Counted from the stretch's first letter, positions 55,010-64,000 are shown. The stretch: 64,000 bases of DNA from Parafrankia elaeagni (GCF_000374165.1 NZ_KB893729.1:1-64000); one strand, 5' to 3'. Notes: generated by a model from the letters alone, not told the origin. Numbers and translations are program-made.

Positions 55010-57079
55010 TCACGGGGCGGTGCTGGAGACTCCGGTCATGGCTGTGGTGACGGCCTTCTCGGCCCCGGCGGACGGACTGGTGTCGTCGACGTCGATCGGC
55101 TCCTCGGCCGTGGGCGTCTCCGGTGTGGAAGAGGGTGCGTCCGACTCGGATGACGTGGCCGCCACCGCCACTGGTTCCGGCTCGGGCTCTGCCACCGGTT
55201 CCGCCACCGCCACTGGTTCCGGCTCCGGCTCCGGCTCGGGTTCCGCCACCGGCTCGGGTTCCGCCACCGGCTCAGGCTCTGCCACCGGTTCTGGTTCCGC
55301 TACCGCTACCGCTACCGCCACCGGTTCCGCTGCCGGCTCCGGCTCGGCTGCCGGCTCCGGCTCGGCCACCACGACCGGCTCGGTCACCGCCACCGCGACC
55401 GCGACCGGCGCGCCCACCGCCACCGGCGCAGCCACGGCCGCTGCCACCGGCTCCTTCACCAACGGCGGGTCCTGTACCGCGGGTGGAACCTGTGCCGGCG
55501 GCGGCTTCTGCGCCGGGGCGACACCGCCACCGGCCGCCGCGGCGGGCCGGCGGGGCAGGAACAGGCCGGCGAGCAGGCCGGCCGCGGTCAGCCCGACCAC
55601 CCACCAGAACGTCGCGCCGAACGCGCTGCCGATCTCGTCGGCGATCGCCGGCGGCAGCTCGGTCTGCCGGGCGGTCTCCAGCCCGCCGCCGCCCGCGCCC
55701 GGCACGCGGGTCGAGATGGCGTGCTGCAGCTCGACGGCGACCAGAGCCGTCGCCAGCGAGCCGCCGACCCGCTGCAGGATGTTGAGCGTCGTCGTGGCCC
55801 GGGGCACCGCTGCCGGGGAGAGGGTCTGGTAGGCCGCGCTCATCGCGGGCATCATCGAGGCGCCGAACCCGAGCCCGCGTACGAACAGGAAGGCCGCGAG
55901 CGCCACCTCGTTGGTGTGGGCGTCGATCTGGGTGAGGGCGAGGGTGCCCAGCAGGCTGACGGCCATGCCGATCGGGACGACGTACCCGGCGCCGCGGCGG
56001 TCGGCCAGCCGGCCCGCCAGCGGCATCGCGACCATCGCCCCGAGCCCCTGCGGGACGAGGGACAGGCCGGCGGCCAGCGCGCTCTGGCCCCGTGCGATCT
56101 GGAAGTAGAGCGGGAGCAGGAACATCGCGCCGAACAGGGTGGCGCCGACCATGAAGGTGGTGACGCCGGCGAAGCTGAACGTGCGGTCGCGGAACAGCCG
56201 CAGATCGAGTAGGGCGTCGGCCCGCCGCAGGGCGTGTATGACGAAGCCGACCAGCGCGACCACGCCGACGGCGATGCTGACCTGGACCTCCACCGATCCG
56301 AAGCCGCCGTCGGAGCCGGCCTGGGAGAGGCCGTAGACGAGTGCGGCGAGGCCTGGGGAGATCAGCAGCAGGCCCGGCACGTCGAGCCGGTGGTGCGCCT
56401 GCCCGTGATCGTCACGCGGAAGCACCCGCCAGGAGGCGACCAGCGCGACCGCGCCGAGCGGCAGGTTGACGAAGAAGATCCAGCGCCAGTCGAGGTTGTC
56501 TACGATCAGCCCGCCGATGACCGGACCGAGGATCGGCGCGATCAGGGTCGGAATCCCGACGACGTTCATGATGCGGTTCATCCGCGCCGGCCCGGCGGCC
56601 CGGGCCAGCAGGGTCATGCAGATCGGCAGGATCATCCCACCGCCGAGACCCTGCACGACCCGGAAGGCCACCAGGCTTTCCGCCGACCAGGCCGCGCCGC
56701 ACAGCGCGCTGCCGGCGAGGAACAGGACCAGCGAGATGTTCCACATGCGGGTCGCGCCGAAGCGCTCGATGGCCCAGCCGGTGAGCGGGATGACGATGGC
56801 GAGCGCCAGCAGGTAGCCGGTTGTGATCCAGGAGACCGTGGACAGGGAGGCGTCGAAGTCCCGGCCGAGGGTGTCGATGGCGACGGCTACGATCGTCGTG
56901 TCCAGGATCGCCATGATCGCGCCGAGGGTGACCGTGAGCGCCAGACGGCGCAGTGCCGGGTCGATCTCCGTGCTGGGGCCGCCTGGCGGCTGGCTCCCAC
57001 CCGCGCCGTCGGCCATCGCGGCCCGGGCGGGCTCGCCTGCCTCGCTGGACGGTTCTTTTCCCGGTGCGTGCTCGGGCAC
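55010..57079 (-). CDS. MFS exporter (DHA2 family) with long acidic Val/Ala/Glu/Pro tail
   Basis: The 689-residue protein (GTG 57079) has a 14-helix EmrB/QacA-type core: [50 protein letters not shown] and the motif C region [20 protein letters not shown]. The core ends near residue 490 ([10 protein letters not shown]). About 195 further residues are low complexity: a Pro/Val stretch and then many [11 protein letters not shown] units, ending SSTAP. The DNA for this tail (about 55130-55500) is a degenerate hexamer repeat. A MarR gene lies divergently. It faces the ABC exporter with only 23 bases between stops. Confidence 0.88.
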   Translation of the reverse strand: MPEHAPGKEPSSEAGEPARAAMADGAGGSQPPGGPSTEIDPALRRLALTVTLGAIMAILDTTIVAVAIDTLGRDFDASLSTVSWITTGYLLALAIVIPLTGWAIERFGATRMWNISLVLFLAGSALCGAAWSAESLVAFRVVQGLGGGMILPICMTLLARAAGPARMNRIMNVVGIPTLIAPILGPVIGGLIVDNLDWRWIFFVNLPLGAVALVASWRVLPRDDHGQAHHRLDVPGLLLISPGLAALVYGLSQAGSDGGFGSVEVQVSIAVGVVALVGFVIHALRRADALLDLRLFRDRTFSFAGVTTFMVGATLFGAMFLLPLYFQIARGQSALAAGLSLVPQGLGAMVAMPLAGRLADRRGAGYVVPIGMAVSLLGTLALTQIDAHTNEVALAAFLFVRGLGFGASMMPAMSAAYQTLSPAAVPRATTTLNILQRVGGSLATALVAVELQHAISTRVPGAGGGGLETARQTELPPAIADEIGSAFGATFWWVVGLTAAGLLAGLFLPRRPAAAAGGGVAPAQKPPPAQVPPAVQDPPLVKEPVAAAVAAPVAVGAPVAVAVAVTEPVVVAEPEPAAEPEPAAEPVAVAVAVAEPEPVAEPEPVAEPEPVAEPEPEPEPEPVAVAEPVAEPEPEPVAVAATSSESDAPSSTPETPTAEEPIDVDDTSPSAGAEKAVTTAMTGVSSTAP

Positions 57080-57166
57080 GGGCTCTCCGATGCATCCGCC
57101 GATGGTCGCCGGTGCAGCCCGGCGGCTCTGACGTCGACCAGCATCCGCCGTTCGTTGAGGCTCGTC

Positions 57167-57174
57167 AAATATTT
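57167..57174. promoter_or_regulatory. AT-rich palindrome AAATATTT in MFS/MarR divergent promoter
   Basis: The only AT-rich patch in the 150-base gap between the divergent MFS and MarR genes. It could be a MarR half-site pair or a -10 element. Confidence 0.35.
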
Positions 57175-57229
57175 AGTCGTGTCCATGATGTGGGGGGTGT
57201 GCGGGGCCCCGGGAAGGTACCGTCGAGGC

Positions 57230-57691
57230 GTGATCAGTCCAGTCGCCGGGGAGGCGTGGCTTGCGGTGCAGGCACTGGTCCTCGGCGGGGCGGGGCACCG
57301 GCAGCTGCACCGTGTCTGTCAGGAGGCGGACATCCCGCCCGGGGCCCTGAAGGTTCTGATGATGCTGACCGACGGGTCACGCCCGATGCGCGAGCTGGTC
57401 AGCGCCTTCCGCCTGGACCCCTCCTACCTGACGAGCATGGTCGACGCACTGGAGCGGCGTGGGTTCGCCCGGCGCGAGCCGCACCCGACCGACAGGCGGG
57501 CCAAGACGGTCGTCATGACCGAGGAGGGGCGGCGGATGGTGGCCCGGGCACGGGAGCAGATGGCGGTCGCGCCGCCCTCGTTCGAGGTGCTCTCCCCGGC
57601 GGAACAGGAGCAGCTGCTGTCGCTGCTGCTGCGGGTGCTCGACGCGGAGCCGGACGTCCCCGCGGTGATACGTCCCAGCGCACGGTCCTGA
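57230..57691 (+). CDS. MarR-family regulator, divergent from MFS exporter
   Basis: With GTG 57230 the product has 153 residues; in-frame ATG 57185 would add 15. ALKVLMMLTDGSRPMRELVS, LDPSYLTSMVDALERRGFAR and the wing PHPTDRRAKTVVMTEEGRRM form the winged helix. Divergent orientation to the DHA2 exporter implies that it controls that gene. A bidirectional terminator hairpin follows. Confidence 0.87.
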   Translation: MISPVAGEAWLAVQALVLGGAGHRQLHRVCQEADIPPGALKVLMMLTDGSRPMRELVSAFRLDPSYLTSMVDALERRGFARREPHPTDRRAKTVVMTEEGRRMVARAREQMAVAPPSFEVLSPAEQEQLLSLLLRVLDAEPDVPAVIRPSARS

Positions 57692-57713
57692 CCGCCTGAC
57701 CGCCTGACCACCG

Positions 57714-57733
57714 CTGCTTCGAGCCCGAAGCAG
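57714..57733. terminator. Hairpin CTGCTTCG-AGCC-CGAAGCAG
   Basis: Perfect eight-base arms lie between the convergent MarR (ends 57691) and TetR (ends 57772) genes. It can serve both directions. Confidence 0.7.
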
Positions 57734-57771
57734 AGGCCCGCGGTCGCGGCTCGCCACCGGGGCGCGTGGTG

Positions 57772-58401
57772 TCAGGAGACGGTCGTGCCGGCCGTGTGTG
57801 CGACCTGGCTGTCGGCGCTGACGAGGATGGCGTCGAGGGCCGGGGCGAGCCGGTCGAAGGCCCGCCCGGTGAGCTCGAGCAGGTCGAGCCGGCCGTCGGC
57901 GGACTCCCAGTGGGTGAGCACGGCGTCCAGGGTGGCGAGCGCCCAGTTGGTGAGCAGCCGGGGGAGGAGCGGGTCGTGCGCGGCCCCCAGCCGGGTGGTG
58001 ATCGAGGTGGTCAGTACGGCGGTCCACTCCCGCTGCGCCTCGGCGAGGCGGGTGCGCAGCGCCGGCTGGCTGGCGACCATGCGCAGCACGGCGAGCGTGG
58101 GCGCGGGGTTCTCGGCGCATTCCCTGAGTACGGTCATGGCCGCGGCACGTAACGACGCGATGACCGGCTCGTCGGGCGGGCGGGCCGCTACCGTGGTCTC
58201 GAAGCCGCCCATCCGGAAGATCTCCGTGACGACGTCGTCCTTCAACGGGTAGTAGCGGAAGAACGTGCGTGGCGAGACCTCCGCCGCTGCGGCGATGTCC
58301 TCGACTGTCGTCGCCTCGTAGCCACGTTCCGTGAACAGCCGGGTGGCGGCGGCGGCGAGTGCCTCGCGTGTGCGTTCCTTCTTCGCTTCTCGAAGACCCA
58401 T
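57772..58401 (-). CDS. TetR-family regulator, divergent from MFS exporter
   Basis: ATG 58401 gives 209 residues with AGGGGG nine bases upstream. HTH: RTREALAAAATRLFTERGYE then IAAAAEVSPRTFFRYYPLKD. The C-terminal domain is helical and of normal length. It is divergent from the MFS gene at 58531, and the TGGCA/TGCCA repeat between them is a candidate operator. Confidence 0.9.
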   Translation of the reverse strand: MGLREAKKERTREALAAAATRLFTERGYEATTVEDIAAAAEVSPRTFFRYYPLKDDVVTEIFRMGGFETTVAARPPDEPVIASLRAAAMTVLRECAENPAPTLAVLRMVASQPALRTRLAEAQREWTAVLTTSITTRLGAAHDPLLPRLLTNWALATLDAVLTHWESADGRLDLLELTGRAFDRLAPALDAILVSADSQVAHTAGTTVS

Positions 58402-58457
58402 CGCCGGCACCCCCTTTCAGTCGTCCATCCTAGCGATCGTGGCAGTCGAATGTTAAA

Positions 58458-58473
58458 TGGCACACGGTTGCCA
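58458..58473. promoter_or_regulatory. TetR-type inverted repeat TGGCA-CACGGT-TGCCA
   Basis: Five-base arms, extended by AAA and TTT outside, in the 129-base divergent gap between TetR and MFS genes. Confidence 0.55.
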
Positions 58474-58530
58474 CTTTCCTGTCGGGGTGTGAGGCTTGAC
58501 GAGCCCCCTTTCGACTGAGTGGAGAGCTTG

Positions 58531-60159
58531 ATGACCGCACCCTCTTCCGCGCCTGCCCGGCGGCGGTCTGCCGGCAGGACGGGGAAGCCCACCGGTCCGG
58601 GGAGTCAGCCCGGCAGGCTGGAACAGCTGCGGTCCAACCCGTGGCTGACCTTGATCAGCGTCGCCCTCGGTGTGATCATGGTGGGCCTCGACGGCACCGT
58701 CGTGTCGATCGCGAACCCGTTCATCGCCCGTGACTTCGACGCGAGCCTGCAGAGTCTGCAGTGGGTGACCAACTCCTACCTGCTGGCGCTGGCCGTCCTG
58801 CTGATCGTCGGCGGCAAGCTCGGTGACCGCTTCGGCCGCAAGAAGGTCTTCCTCATCGGCATCGCCGGGTTCGCGGCGACCTCGCTGATGGTCGGCCTGT
58901 CCGGCAGCATCGGCGAGGTCATCGTGTGGCGCGCGCTGCAGGGCGTGTTCGGCGCGCTGCTGATGCCGAACACGCTGGCGCTGCTGCGCTCGGTCTTCCC
59001 CGCCGAGCGGCTGAACTCCGCCATCGGCATCTGGAGCGCGAGCTCCGCGATCTCCATCGCGGCCGGGCCGATCGTCGGCGGGCTGCTGATCGAGAACGTC
59101 TCCTGGGAGTCCGTGTTCTACCTGAACGTCCCGGTCGGCGTGATCGCGCTGGTCGTCGGCATCGCGGTGGTGCGGGAGAGCCGTAACGAGGAGCCCGGCC
59201 AGAAGTTCGACCCGGCTGGCCTGGTGTTGCTCTCCGGTGGTCTGTTCGCTCTCGTCTACGGCGTGGTCAAGGCGCAGTCGTGGGGCTGGGGCAGTCTGAA
59301 CACGATCGGTTTCCTCGGCGGTGCCCTGGTGCTGCTGGTGCTCTTCGTTCTCGTCGAGCTGCGGGTGTCCCAGCCGCTGCTGTCGATGTCGCTGTTCCGC
59401 GACAGGTCGGTGACCCTCGGCAGCGTGTTGGTGATGGTCAACTTCTTCGCGATGTTCGGCGTGCTGTTCTTCCTCACGCTCTACCTGCAGAACGTCCACG
59501 GATACTCGGCTGTCGAGACCGGTGTGCGACTGCTCCCGCTCACCGTGGTCTTCATGTTCGGCAGCCCCCTCGCCGCCTCGCTCACCACCCGCTACGGCCC
59601 GCGGGTGCCGATCGGCATCGGCATGCTGCTGACGTCCGCCGCCCTGTTCTGGATGACGGGCCTCGCCACGGACTCGTCCTACATGCTGCTGTGGCCGCCG
59701 CTGCTCGGCATCGGCATCGGCATCGCGTTCGTGGCGGTCGCCTCGGCCGAGGCGATCGTGGGGAACGCGCCGCTGGAGCTCTCCGGCGTGGCCGGTGGTC
59801 TGCAGAGCACCGCCATGCAGCTCGGCGGCGCGATCGGGACCTCCGTGCTCGGCTCGATCCTGGCCGCGCGGGTCGACGGCGTGCTCGCCCAGAAGACGGT
59901 GAACGCCGGCGCTCCCGCGGACGTCGCCGCCCAGGTCGCCCAGAGCGGCGAAGCCGTCACTCAGGGCCTCGCGCCCGTGCCGCCGGGTGTCTCCGCGCAG
60001 GTCGCCGACGCGGTGACCGCGGGCGCCCACGCCGCGTTCATGTCCGGCCTGCATGTCGCGCTGCTGGTGGGGGCCGTGATCGCCCTGCTCGGCGCGCTGG
60101 CGGCTCCGCTGATCCGGTCCAGCGGACGTCCGATGGACGGCCCTGTGGTCATGCACTGA
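58531..60159 (+). CDS. MFS drug exporter (DHA2, 14-helix)
   Basis: ATG 58531 follows GGAGAG; the product has 542 residues. Motif D region LGVIMVGLDGTVVSIANPFI, motif A GGKLGDRFGRKKVFLIGIAG and motif C near AGPIVGGLLIENVSWESVFY are all present, giving a proton-coupled exporter of the EmrB/QacA type. The divergent TetR is its likely repressor. A bidirectional terminator follows. Confidence 0.9.
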   Translation: MTAPSSAPARRRSAGRTGKPTGPGSQPGRLEQLRSNPWLTLISVALGVIMVGLDGTVVSIANPFIARDFDASLQSLQWVTNSYLLALAVLLIVGGKLGDRFGRKKVFLIGIAGFAATSLMVGLSGSIGEVIVWRALQGVFGALLMPNTLALLRSVFPAERLNSAIGIWSASSAISIAAGPIVGGLLIENVSWESVFYLNVPVGVIALVVGIAVVRESRNEEPGQKFDPAGLVLLSGGLFALVYGVVKAQSWGWGSLNTIGFLGGALVLLVLFVLVELRVSQPLLSMSLFRDRSVTLGSVLVMVNFFAMFGVLFFLTLYLQNVHGYSAVETGVRLLPLTVVFMFGSPLAASLTTRYGPRVPIGIGMLLTSAALFWMTGLATDSSYMLLWPPLLGIGIGIAFVAVASAEAIVGNAPLELSGVAGGLQSTAMQLGGAIGTSVLGSILAARVDGVLAQKTVNAGAPADVAAQVAQSGEAVTQGLAPVPPGVSAQVADAVTAGAHAAFMSGLHVALLVGAVIALLGALAAPLIRSSGRPMDGPVVMH

Positions 60160-60187
60160 CGCGATCCGGGTACCGGCCCGGCCGGCC

Positions 60188-60225
60188 CGGCCCGGCCTGG
60201 CGTCGCGAGGCGCCGGGCCGGGCCG
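60188..60225. terminator. GC-rich hairpin after the MFS gene
   Basis: CGGCCCGGCCTGGCG pairs with CGCCGGGCCGGGCCG at 14 of 15 positions (the mismatch is a G-T pair) around TCGCGAGG. It separates convergent MFS and TetR genes. Confidence 0.75.
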
Positions 60226-60283
60226 TACGCGTTCCGGAGCCGTCGCACTGCCTGGACGGTGTGGCCTCCGAACGCGCGGGCTG

Positions 60284-60943
60284 TCAGATGTCGGTGACGG
60301 GTGGATGCGTGAGCGGGGCGGCCCCGGGGCGCAGCGCCGCCAGCAACAGATCCATGTAGCGCTGGACGGCCGCCGGGCTGGTGTCGGCGGACATGTCGAT
60401 CACGCCGCGGAGCGACCAGAGAATCATGACGACGTCCAGGGTGGTGACGTCCGGGCGGATGGTGCCGGCCGCCTGGGCCTCGGTGAGCAGTTCGCCGAGC
60501 GTCGCGCGGAACGCTGTGCGCAGCTCGTCGGGCATCGCCGTGTCGAACGCCCGCATCATGTAGCCGCGCTTGCTGACCTGCAGGAGCGCGCACTGGCGCA
60601 GCGTCCGCTCCAGGCCCGCGCCGTCGGCGGCACCGAGCTCGGCCCGGGCACCGTCCAACAGCTCGCGCAGCAGATCCTCGGCGATCTGGCGGAGCAGATG
60701 CTCCTTGGTGGGGAACCGGCGGTAGAGCGTGCCGACCCCCACCCCGGCCCGGCGGGCGATGTCCTCCACGCAGGCGTCGAGGCCGCGCTCGGCGAAGACG
60801 GCGCAGGCGGCGTTGATGATCCGGTCGCGGTTGCGCGCCGCGTCCTGCCGCAGGCGAGGCGGCCGGCCGCCGGCCCCACCCGCCGGGCTGCCGTCGGTCG
60901 GTGCCGGTGCCGGTGCCGGTGCCGGTGCGCTCAGGCTGCTCAT
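60284..60943 (-). CDS. TetR-family regulator, co-directional with upstream MFS gene
   Basis: ATG 60943 follows AGGAGGGG. The 219-residue protein opens with a repeated Ala/Pro stretch, then the HTH: NRDRIINAACAVFAERGLDA and IARRAGVGVGTLYRRFPTKE. The ligand domain is of normal length. It lies 60 bases downstream of the MFS gene on the same strand, so the two are probably one operon with autoregulation. Confidence 0.9.
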   Translation of the reverse strand: MSSLSAPAPAPAPAPTDGSPAGGAGGRPPRLRQDAARNRDRIINAACAVFAERGLDACVEDIARRAGVGVGTLYRRFPTKEHLLRQIAEDLLRELLDGARAELGAADGAGLERTLRQCALLQVSKRGYMMRAFDTAMPDELRTAFRATLGELLTEAQAAGTIRPDVTTLDVVMILWSLRGVIDMSADTSPAAVQRYMDLLLAALRPGAAPLTHPPVTDI

Positions 60944-61003
60944 ACGTCCCCTCCTGCTGGCTGGTCGACCGGCCCCCCGGACGCGGGGCCGTCGGAGCCT
61001 CCG

Positions 61004-62452
61004 CTAGTCGACCAGCTCGGCCCCGGCGACGAGCGCCGTCTCCGGATGCTCGTGGGCGCCCGAGCGCCTCAGAATGACAGTCTCGTTCCTGACGCGGGGA
61101 ATGAGCAACGCCACCAGGGCGGCGACAGCACTCGCCACGGCGAGGAACAGGAACCCGTGGCTGTAGCCGCTCGCCTGGGGCAGCCCGCCCGCGCTCGCGC
61201 CGCCGGCGACCAGCACCGCCATCACGGCGGCGCCGATCGAGCCGCCGATGGTCCGGATGTTCGCGTTCATGCCGCTGGCCACCGCGGTCTGCGTGGCCGG
61301 GACGGACTCGACGACGATGTTCGCCATCGCGGCGAAGACCAGCCCCATCCCCACGCCGAACAGCGAGGACGCGAGCACGATCTGCCAGGCGTGGTCGTTG
61401 ACGTAGGCGAACATGACCAGCGGGAGAACGCTGAGCAGCGACCCGCCGACCACCGCGACCCGCGACCCGACCACCGCCGTGACCCGCCCGCTGACCATGC
61501 TCACGAGGAACATCGTGAGTGTCATGGGCAGGGCGTAGAGGCCGGACTCGGTGACGCTCGCCCCCAGGCCGTAGCCGGTGCTGGTCGGTGTCTGCAGGAA
61601 CGCCGGCAGGAACGACATCGTCCCGTACAGGCCCATGCCGAACAGCAGCGCCACGAGGTTCGCCGTCCACACCGGGCGCAGCCGCATCATCCTCAGGTCG
61701 ATCAGTGGCTCGCGGGCCCGGTCCTCGGCGATCAGCCACAGGGCGCCCAGCACGAGCGCCGCGGCGAACAGCCCCAGGACCTCCGGCGACGTCCAGCCCC
61801 AGTTCCGGCCTTCGCTGACGCCGAGCAGGAGGGCGATGAGCCAGCCCGCGAGCAGGACGCCGCCGAACCAGCTGACCCGCGCGGGCCTGCGGTTGCGTGA
61901 CTCCGGGACGAACTTCGCGGCGGCGGCCGCGGCGAGGAGAATGACGATCATCGGTGCCCAGAACAGCCAGTGATAGCCGAAGGCCGACTCGATCGGACCG
62001 GCGAGCACCAGGCCGACCCCGCCGCCGACGGCGGTCAGCGCGGCCACGATGCCGACGGCGGAGCCGAGCTTCTCCGGGGGCAGCTCGTCGCGCAGGATCC
62101 CGAAGGACAGCGGCAGGATCGCACCGCCGCACCCCTGGATCACCCGACCGACGATCATTAGCCCGATGCCTGTGGCCAGCGCCGACACGAGCGCACCCAG
62201 GCCGAGGAGCAGCAGGGCGAAGACGAAGACCTTCTTCTTGCCGATCATGTCGCCGACCCGGCCGAGGATCGGCGTGGCCACCGAGGCCGCGAGGAGATAG
62301 GAGGTCATCACCCAGGTGACCGTGTTCTGGTCGGTGTGCAGCTCCCGCTGGATCGTCGGGAGCACCGGACCGACGAGCGACTGCAGCAGCGCGAACGCCG
62401 CCGTCCCCGCCATGACGACCCCGAAGGTCAACCGGTAGGTACCGGGTCTCAT
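61004..62452 (-). CDS. MFS exporter (DHA2-like)
   Basis: ATG 62452 (MRPGTYRLTFGVVMAGTAAF) is preceded by GAAGGGG. The 482-residue product has 12 to 14 predicted helices, motif A LGRVGDMIGKKKVFVFALLL and a motif C-like segment GGGVGLVLAGPIESAFGYHW. It begins at its first helix without an extension. It heads a two-gene operon with a TetR gene. A longer start (62509) would add a weak 19-residue leader. Confidence 0.88.
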   Translation of the reverse strand: MRPGTYRLTFGVVMAGTAAFALLQSLVGPVLPTIQRELHTDQNTVTWVMTSYLLAASVATPILGRVGDMIGKKKVFVFALLLLGLGALVSALATGIGLMIVGRVIQGCGGAILPLSFGILRDELPPEKLGSAVGIVAALTAVGGGVGLVLAGPIESAFGYHWLFWAPMIVILLAAAAAAKFVPESRNRRPARVSWFGGVLLAGWLIALLLGVSEGRNWGWTSPEVLGLFAAALVLGALWLIAEDRAREPLIDLRMMRLRPVWTANLVALLFGMGLYGTMSFLPAFLQTPTSTGYGLGASVTESGLYALPMTLTMFLVSMVSGRVTAVVGSRVAVVGGSLLSVLPLVMFAYVNDHAWQIVLASSLFGVGMGLVFAAMANIVVESVPATQTAVASGMNANIRTIGGSIGAAVMAVLVAGGASAGGLPQASGYSHGFLFLAVASAVAALVALLIPRVRNETVILRRSGAHEHPETALVAGAELVD

Positions 62453-62604
62453 CCATACCCCTTCCGCGCCGCTCCGGAGCACCAGGCGGCCGCCCTGGCC
62501 GGCGCGCATCCGCCCTGGCCACCGAGAAGTGGAATCCGTATTCCGCTACCTGTCAAGGTGGACACCCGGCGACCGACCTTCTCCTTACCGGGTTCAGGTA
62601 CGAT

Positions 62605-62626
62605 CCGAGGCAAATAAATGACTCGG
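62605..62626. promoter_or_regulatory. Inverted repeat CCGAG-N12-CTCGG in divergent promoter
   Basis: Arms of five bases around an AT-rich CAAATAAATGA core between the leftward MFS-TetR operon and the rightward TetR gene. TetR-type binding is plausible; which TetR is unclear. Confidence 0.4.
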
Positions 62627-62702
62627 TAAAGATTTCTTCGGCGGGCAATGGGCCGGCCGCGGGTCGGCCTTGATCGGTGGAGGTGCCAGGGATGCGCCCG
62701 CG

Positions 62703-63344
62703 GTGACCCGGGAGCCGGCAGGGCTGCGGCAGCGGAAGAAGCAGCGCACCCACGACGCGCTGTCGGCGGCGGCCATCGCGCTGTTCCTCGAGCGCGGCTT
62801 CGACAACGTGTCCGTCGCCGAGGTGGCAGCCGCGGCGGAGGTCTCGAAACCGACGCTGTTCGCGTACTTCCCCACCAAGGAGGACCTCGTCCTCCATCGC
62901 ATCGCCGACCACGACGGCGAGGCCGCCCGGGTGGTGCGCGCCCGGCCGCCCGCGACCGCGCCGCTGCCCGCGTTGGAGGAGCATCTCCTCGCCGGGCTGG
63001 CGCGACATGACCCGGTGACCGGTCTCAACGACCACCCGGAGGTCCTCGCCTTCCACGGGATGGTCTTCGCCACCCCGAGCCTGGCCGGGCGGGTGGCACA
63101 GTACGCGGCGCGGGACGAGGAGGCGTTGGCGGCAGCCCTCGGCGAGGCCGTGCCCACCGCCGGTGATCTCGCCGCGGCCCTGGCCGCGAGCCAGATCCTG
63201 GCCGTCCGCCGCGTGCTCGCCCGGGAGAACTGGCGCCGGCTCTGTGAGCCCCGGGCTGTCGCCGCCGACGTTCTCCCCGACGCCGTCGCGGCGGCCCGGC
63301 TGGCCTTCGGGGCGTTGCGGAAGGGGCTGTCCGAGTTCGCGTGA
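62703..63344 (+). CDS. TetR-family regulator
   Basis: GTG 62703 gives 213 residues; in-frame TTG 62670 is possible. HTH: THDALSAAAIALFLERGFDN and VAEVAAAAEVSKPTLFAYFP, the KPTLFAYF form common in one TetR group. A helical domain follows, rich in Ala and of usual length. It is divergent from the MFS-TetR operon and upstream of the helicase gene. Confidence 0.88.
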   Translation: MTREPAGLRQRKKQRTHDALSAAAIALFLERGFDNVSVAEVAAAAEVSKPTLFAYFPTKEDLVLHRIADHDGEAARVVRARPPATAPLPALEEHLLAGLARHDPVTGLNDHPEVLAFHGMVFATPSLAGRVAQYAARDEEALAAALGEAVPTAGDLAAALAASQILAVRRVLARENWRRLCEPRAVAADVLPDAVAAARLAFGALRKGLSEFA

Positions 63345-63386
63345 ACCCGCGGGACGAAGCTGCCCGGACGGAGATCAGGAGTTCCG

Positions 63387-64000
63387 ATGAACGTCGAGAG
63401 CACCGAGAGCACCGAGAGCACCGAGAACGCCGAGAACGCTGAGAACGCCGACGCCGGGGAGCTGTCGGCGGAGCGCGCGTACCTGCGACGTGGCCTGCGC
63501 GCGCTGCGCGGGATGCACAAGCAGGCACGGGATACCGACATCCCCGGCGGCGATCCGGTCGTGGACAAGGCGACGATCGCGGCTCTGCGGGCCGACAAGG
63601 CGCGCCGGCTGGCCACCTTCACCGCGCACGACGACGCGGTGCCGCTGTTCTTCGGACGCCTCGACTACCGGACCGGCGAGTCCTCCGCGGTGCCGGCCCA
63701 GCCGGTGTACCTCGGGCGCCGCCATGTCCGGGAGGACGCGGGCGACGATCCCCTGGTGGTCGACTGGCGGGCCGGTGTGGCCCGCCCGTTCTACCGCGCG
63801 CACCGGGCCGACCCGATGGACGTCCGCGTGCGGCGGCGCTTCGGCTTCGTGGACGGCGAGCTGACCGCCTTCGAGGACGAGATGTTCCAGCACGGAGACG
63901 CCGGCAGCGCCGGGACGGGCGGGACGGGCGGGGCAGGCGAGGGGGTGACAAGCGGTGAGAGCCTGCTCGAGCAGGAGATCCAGCGGCCCCGGTCCGGGCC
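63387..64000 (+). CDS. HelD/HelR-type RNA-polymerase-associated helicase, N-terminal part
   Basis: ATG 63387 follows AGGAG at a six-base spacing and the frame is open to the window end (204 codons seen). After an acidic tandem repeat (ESTESTESTENAENAENA) it reads ERAYLRRGLRALRGMHKQAR, a coiled-coil start. It continues with VYLGRRHVRED, DPLVVDWRAGVARPFYRAHR, VRVRRRFGFVDGELTAFEDE and LLEQEIQRPRSGP. These are the ordered N-terminal blocks of HelD, a UvrD-like motor ATPase that frees stalled RNA polymerase; actinobacterial HelR versions protect against rifamycins. The ATPase motifs lie beyond the window. The neighbouring TetR may regulate it. Confidence 0.85.
   Translation, partial: MNVESTESTESTENAENAENADAGELSAERAYLRRGLRALRGMHKQARDTDIPGGDPVVDKATIAALRADKARRLATFTAHDDAVPLFFGRLDYRTGESSAVPAQPVYLGRRHVREDAGDDPLVVDWRAGVARPFYRAHRADPMDVRVRRRFGFVDGELTAFEDEMFQHGDAGSAGTGGTGGAGEGVTSGESLLEQEIQRPRSG

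Noticed and set aside
55130-55500. CRISPR or regulatory repeat
   Set aside because: The hexamer-like repeat stays in frame with the MFS gene and encodes its AEPEP tail.
59961-62522. An 853-codon open frame on the minus strand
   Set aside because: It runs across the TetR and MFS genes in another frame and reads as Arg/Pro/Gly low complexity.

Overview
The window reads as chromosome of a high-GC, filamentous-type actinomycete. GC-rich third positions, frequent GTG starts, tightly overlapping operons, a geosmin synthase, a group 3b NiFe hydrogenase, ISAzo13/ISAs1-type transposase remnants, a PF04672-type SAM methyltransferase and many TetR/MarR/MFS pairs fit a Frankia-like (Frankiales) genome. 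That assignment is inference from gene content. I see no rRNA, tRNA or CRISPR.

Layout. 1-3.9 kb is an insertion-sequence graveyard (ISAzo13 tail, ISAs1 remnant, oxidoreductase fragment, integrase-type pseudogene) abutting a 5'-truncated PAS/GGDEF gene. 3.98-9.58 kb (minus strand) is a six-gene hydrogenase operon: iron-sulfur subunit, a free-standing cyclic-nucleotide-binding protein, flavoprotein, small subunit, large subunit and maturation protease. 9.8-11.8 kb is a potassium channel with two RCK domains. 11.8-14.8 kb is an arsenic cluster (arsR divergent from arsI-aquaporin-arsC-arsC). 14.9-17.1 kb has an FAD monooxygenase and two tiny unknown genes. 17.5-22.4 kb is a glycan cluster (GT4, six-hairpin-like protein, GH130, opposing GT4). 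22.8-24.0 kb is recA with a perfect SOS box. 24.1-27.3 kb holds a sigma factor fused to a CU044_5270-type domain, a duplicated roughly 400-bp non-coding module (promoter-like element, short ORF, conserved hairpin, terminator) and the MerR-like gene behind it, then an RsbW-like ATPase. 27.7-33.8 kb is mixed metabolism and redox (SAM methyltransferase, MarR/DoxX, SixA, PhoX-like protein, quinone oxidoreductase, FMN reductase) with a textbook MerR-type promoter. 34.0-38.7 kb is a two-component system, a small secreted protein and a sulfatase. 38.7-41.2 kb is a TetR/P450 pair. 42.0-45.8 kb is a family 2B encapsulin shell gene followed 3 bp later by geosmin synthase. 46.1-49.3 kb is a very large GGDEF-EAL-GAF protein. 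49.5-64 kb is a drug-efflux and resistance region: MarR-ABC(fused), MFS/MarR, TetR/MFS, MFS-TetR, TetR and the start of a HelD/HelR-type RNA-polymerase helicase.

How it fits together. Second-messenger themes recur: cNMP-binding folds in the hydrogenase operon and in the encapsulin shell, and c-di-GMP proteins at both ends. The strongest candidates for unusual biology are the encapsulin/geosmin synthase operon, the duplicated leader-RNA-like module before the MerR gene, the sigma/CU044_5270 fusion, and orphan MerR-type operators. In-frame tandem repeats inside many linkers are a pervasive feature of the locus.
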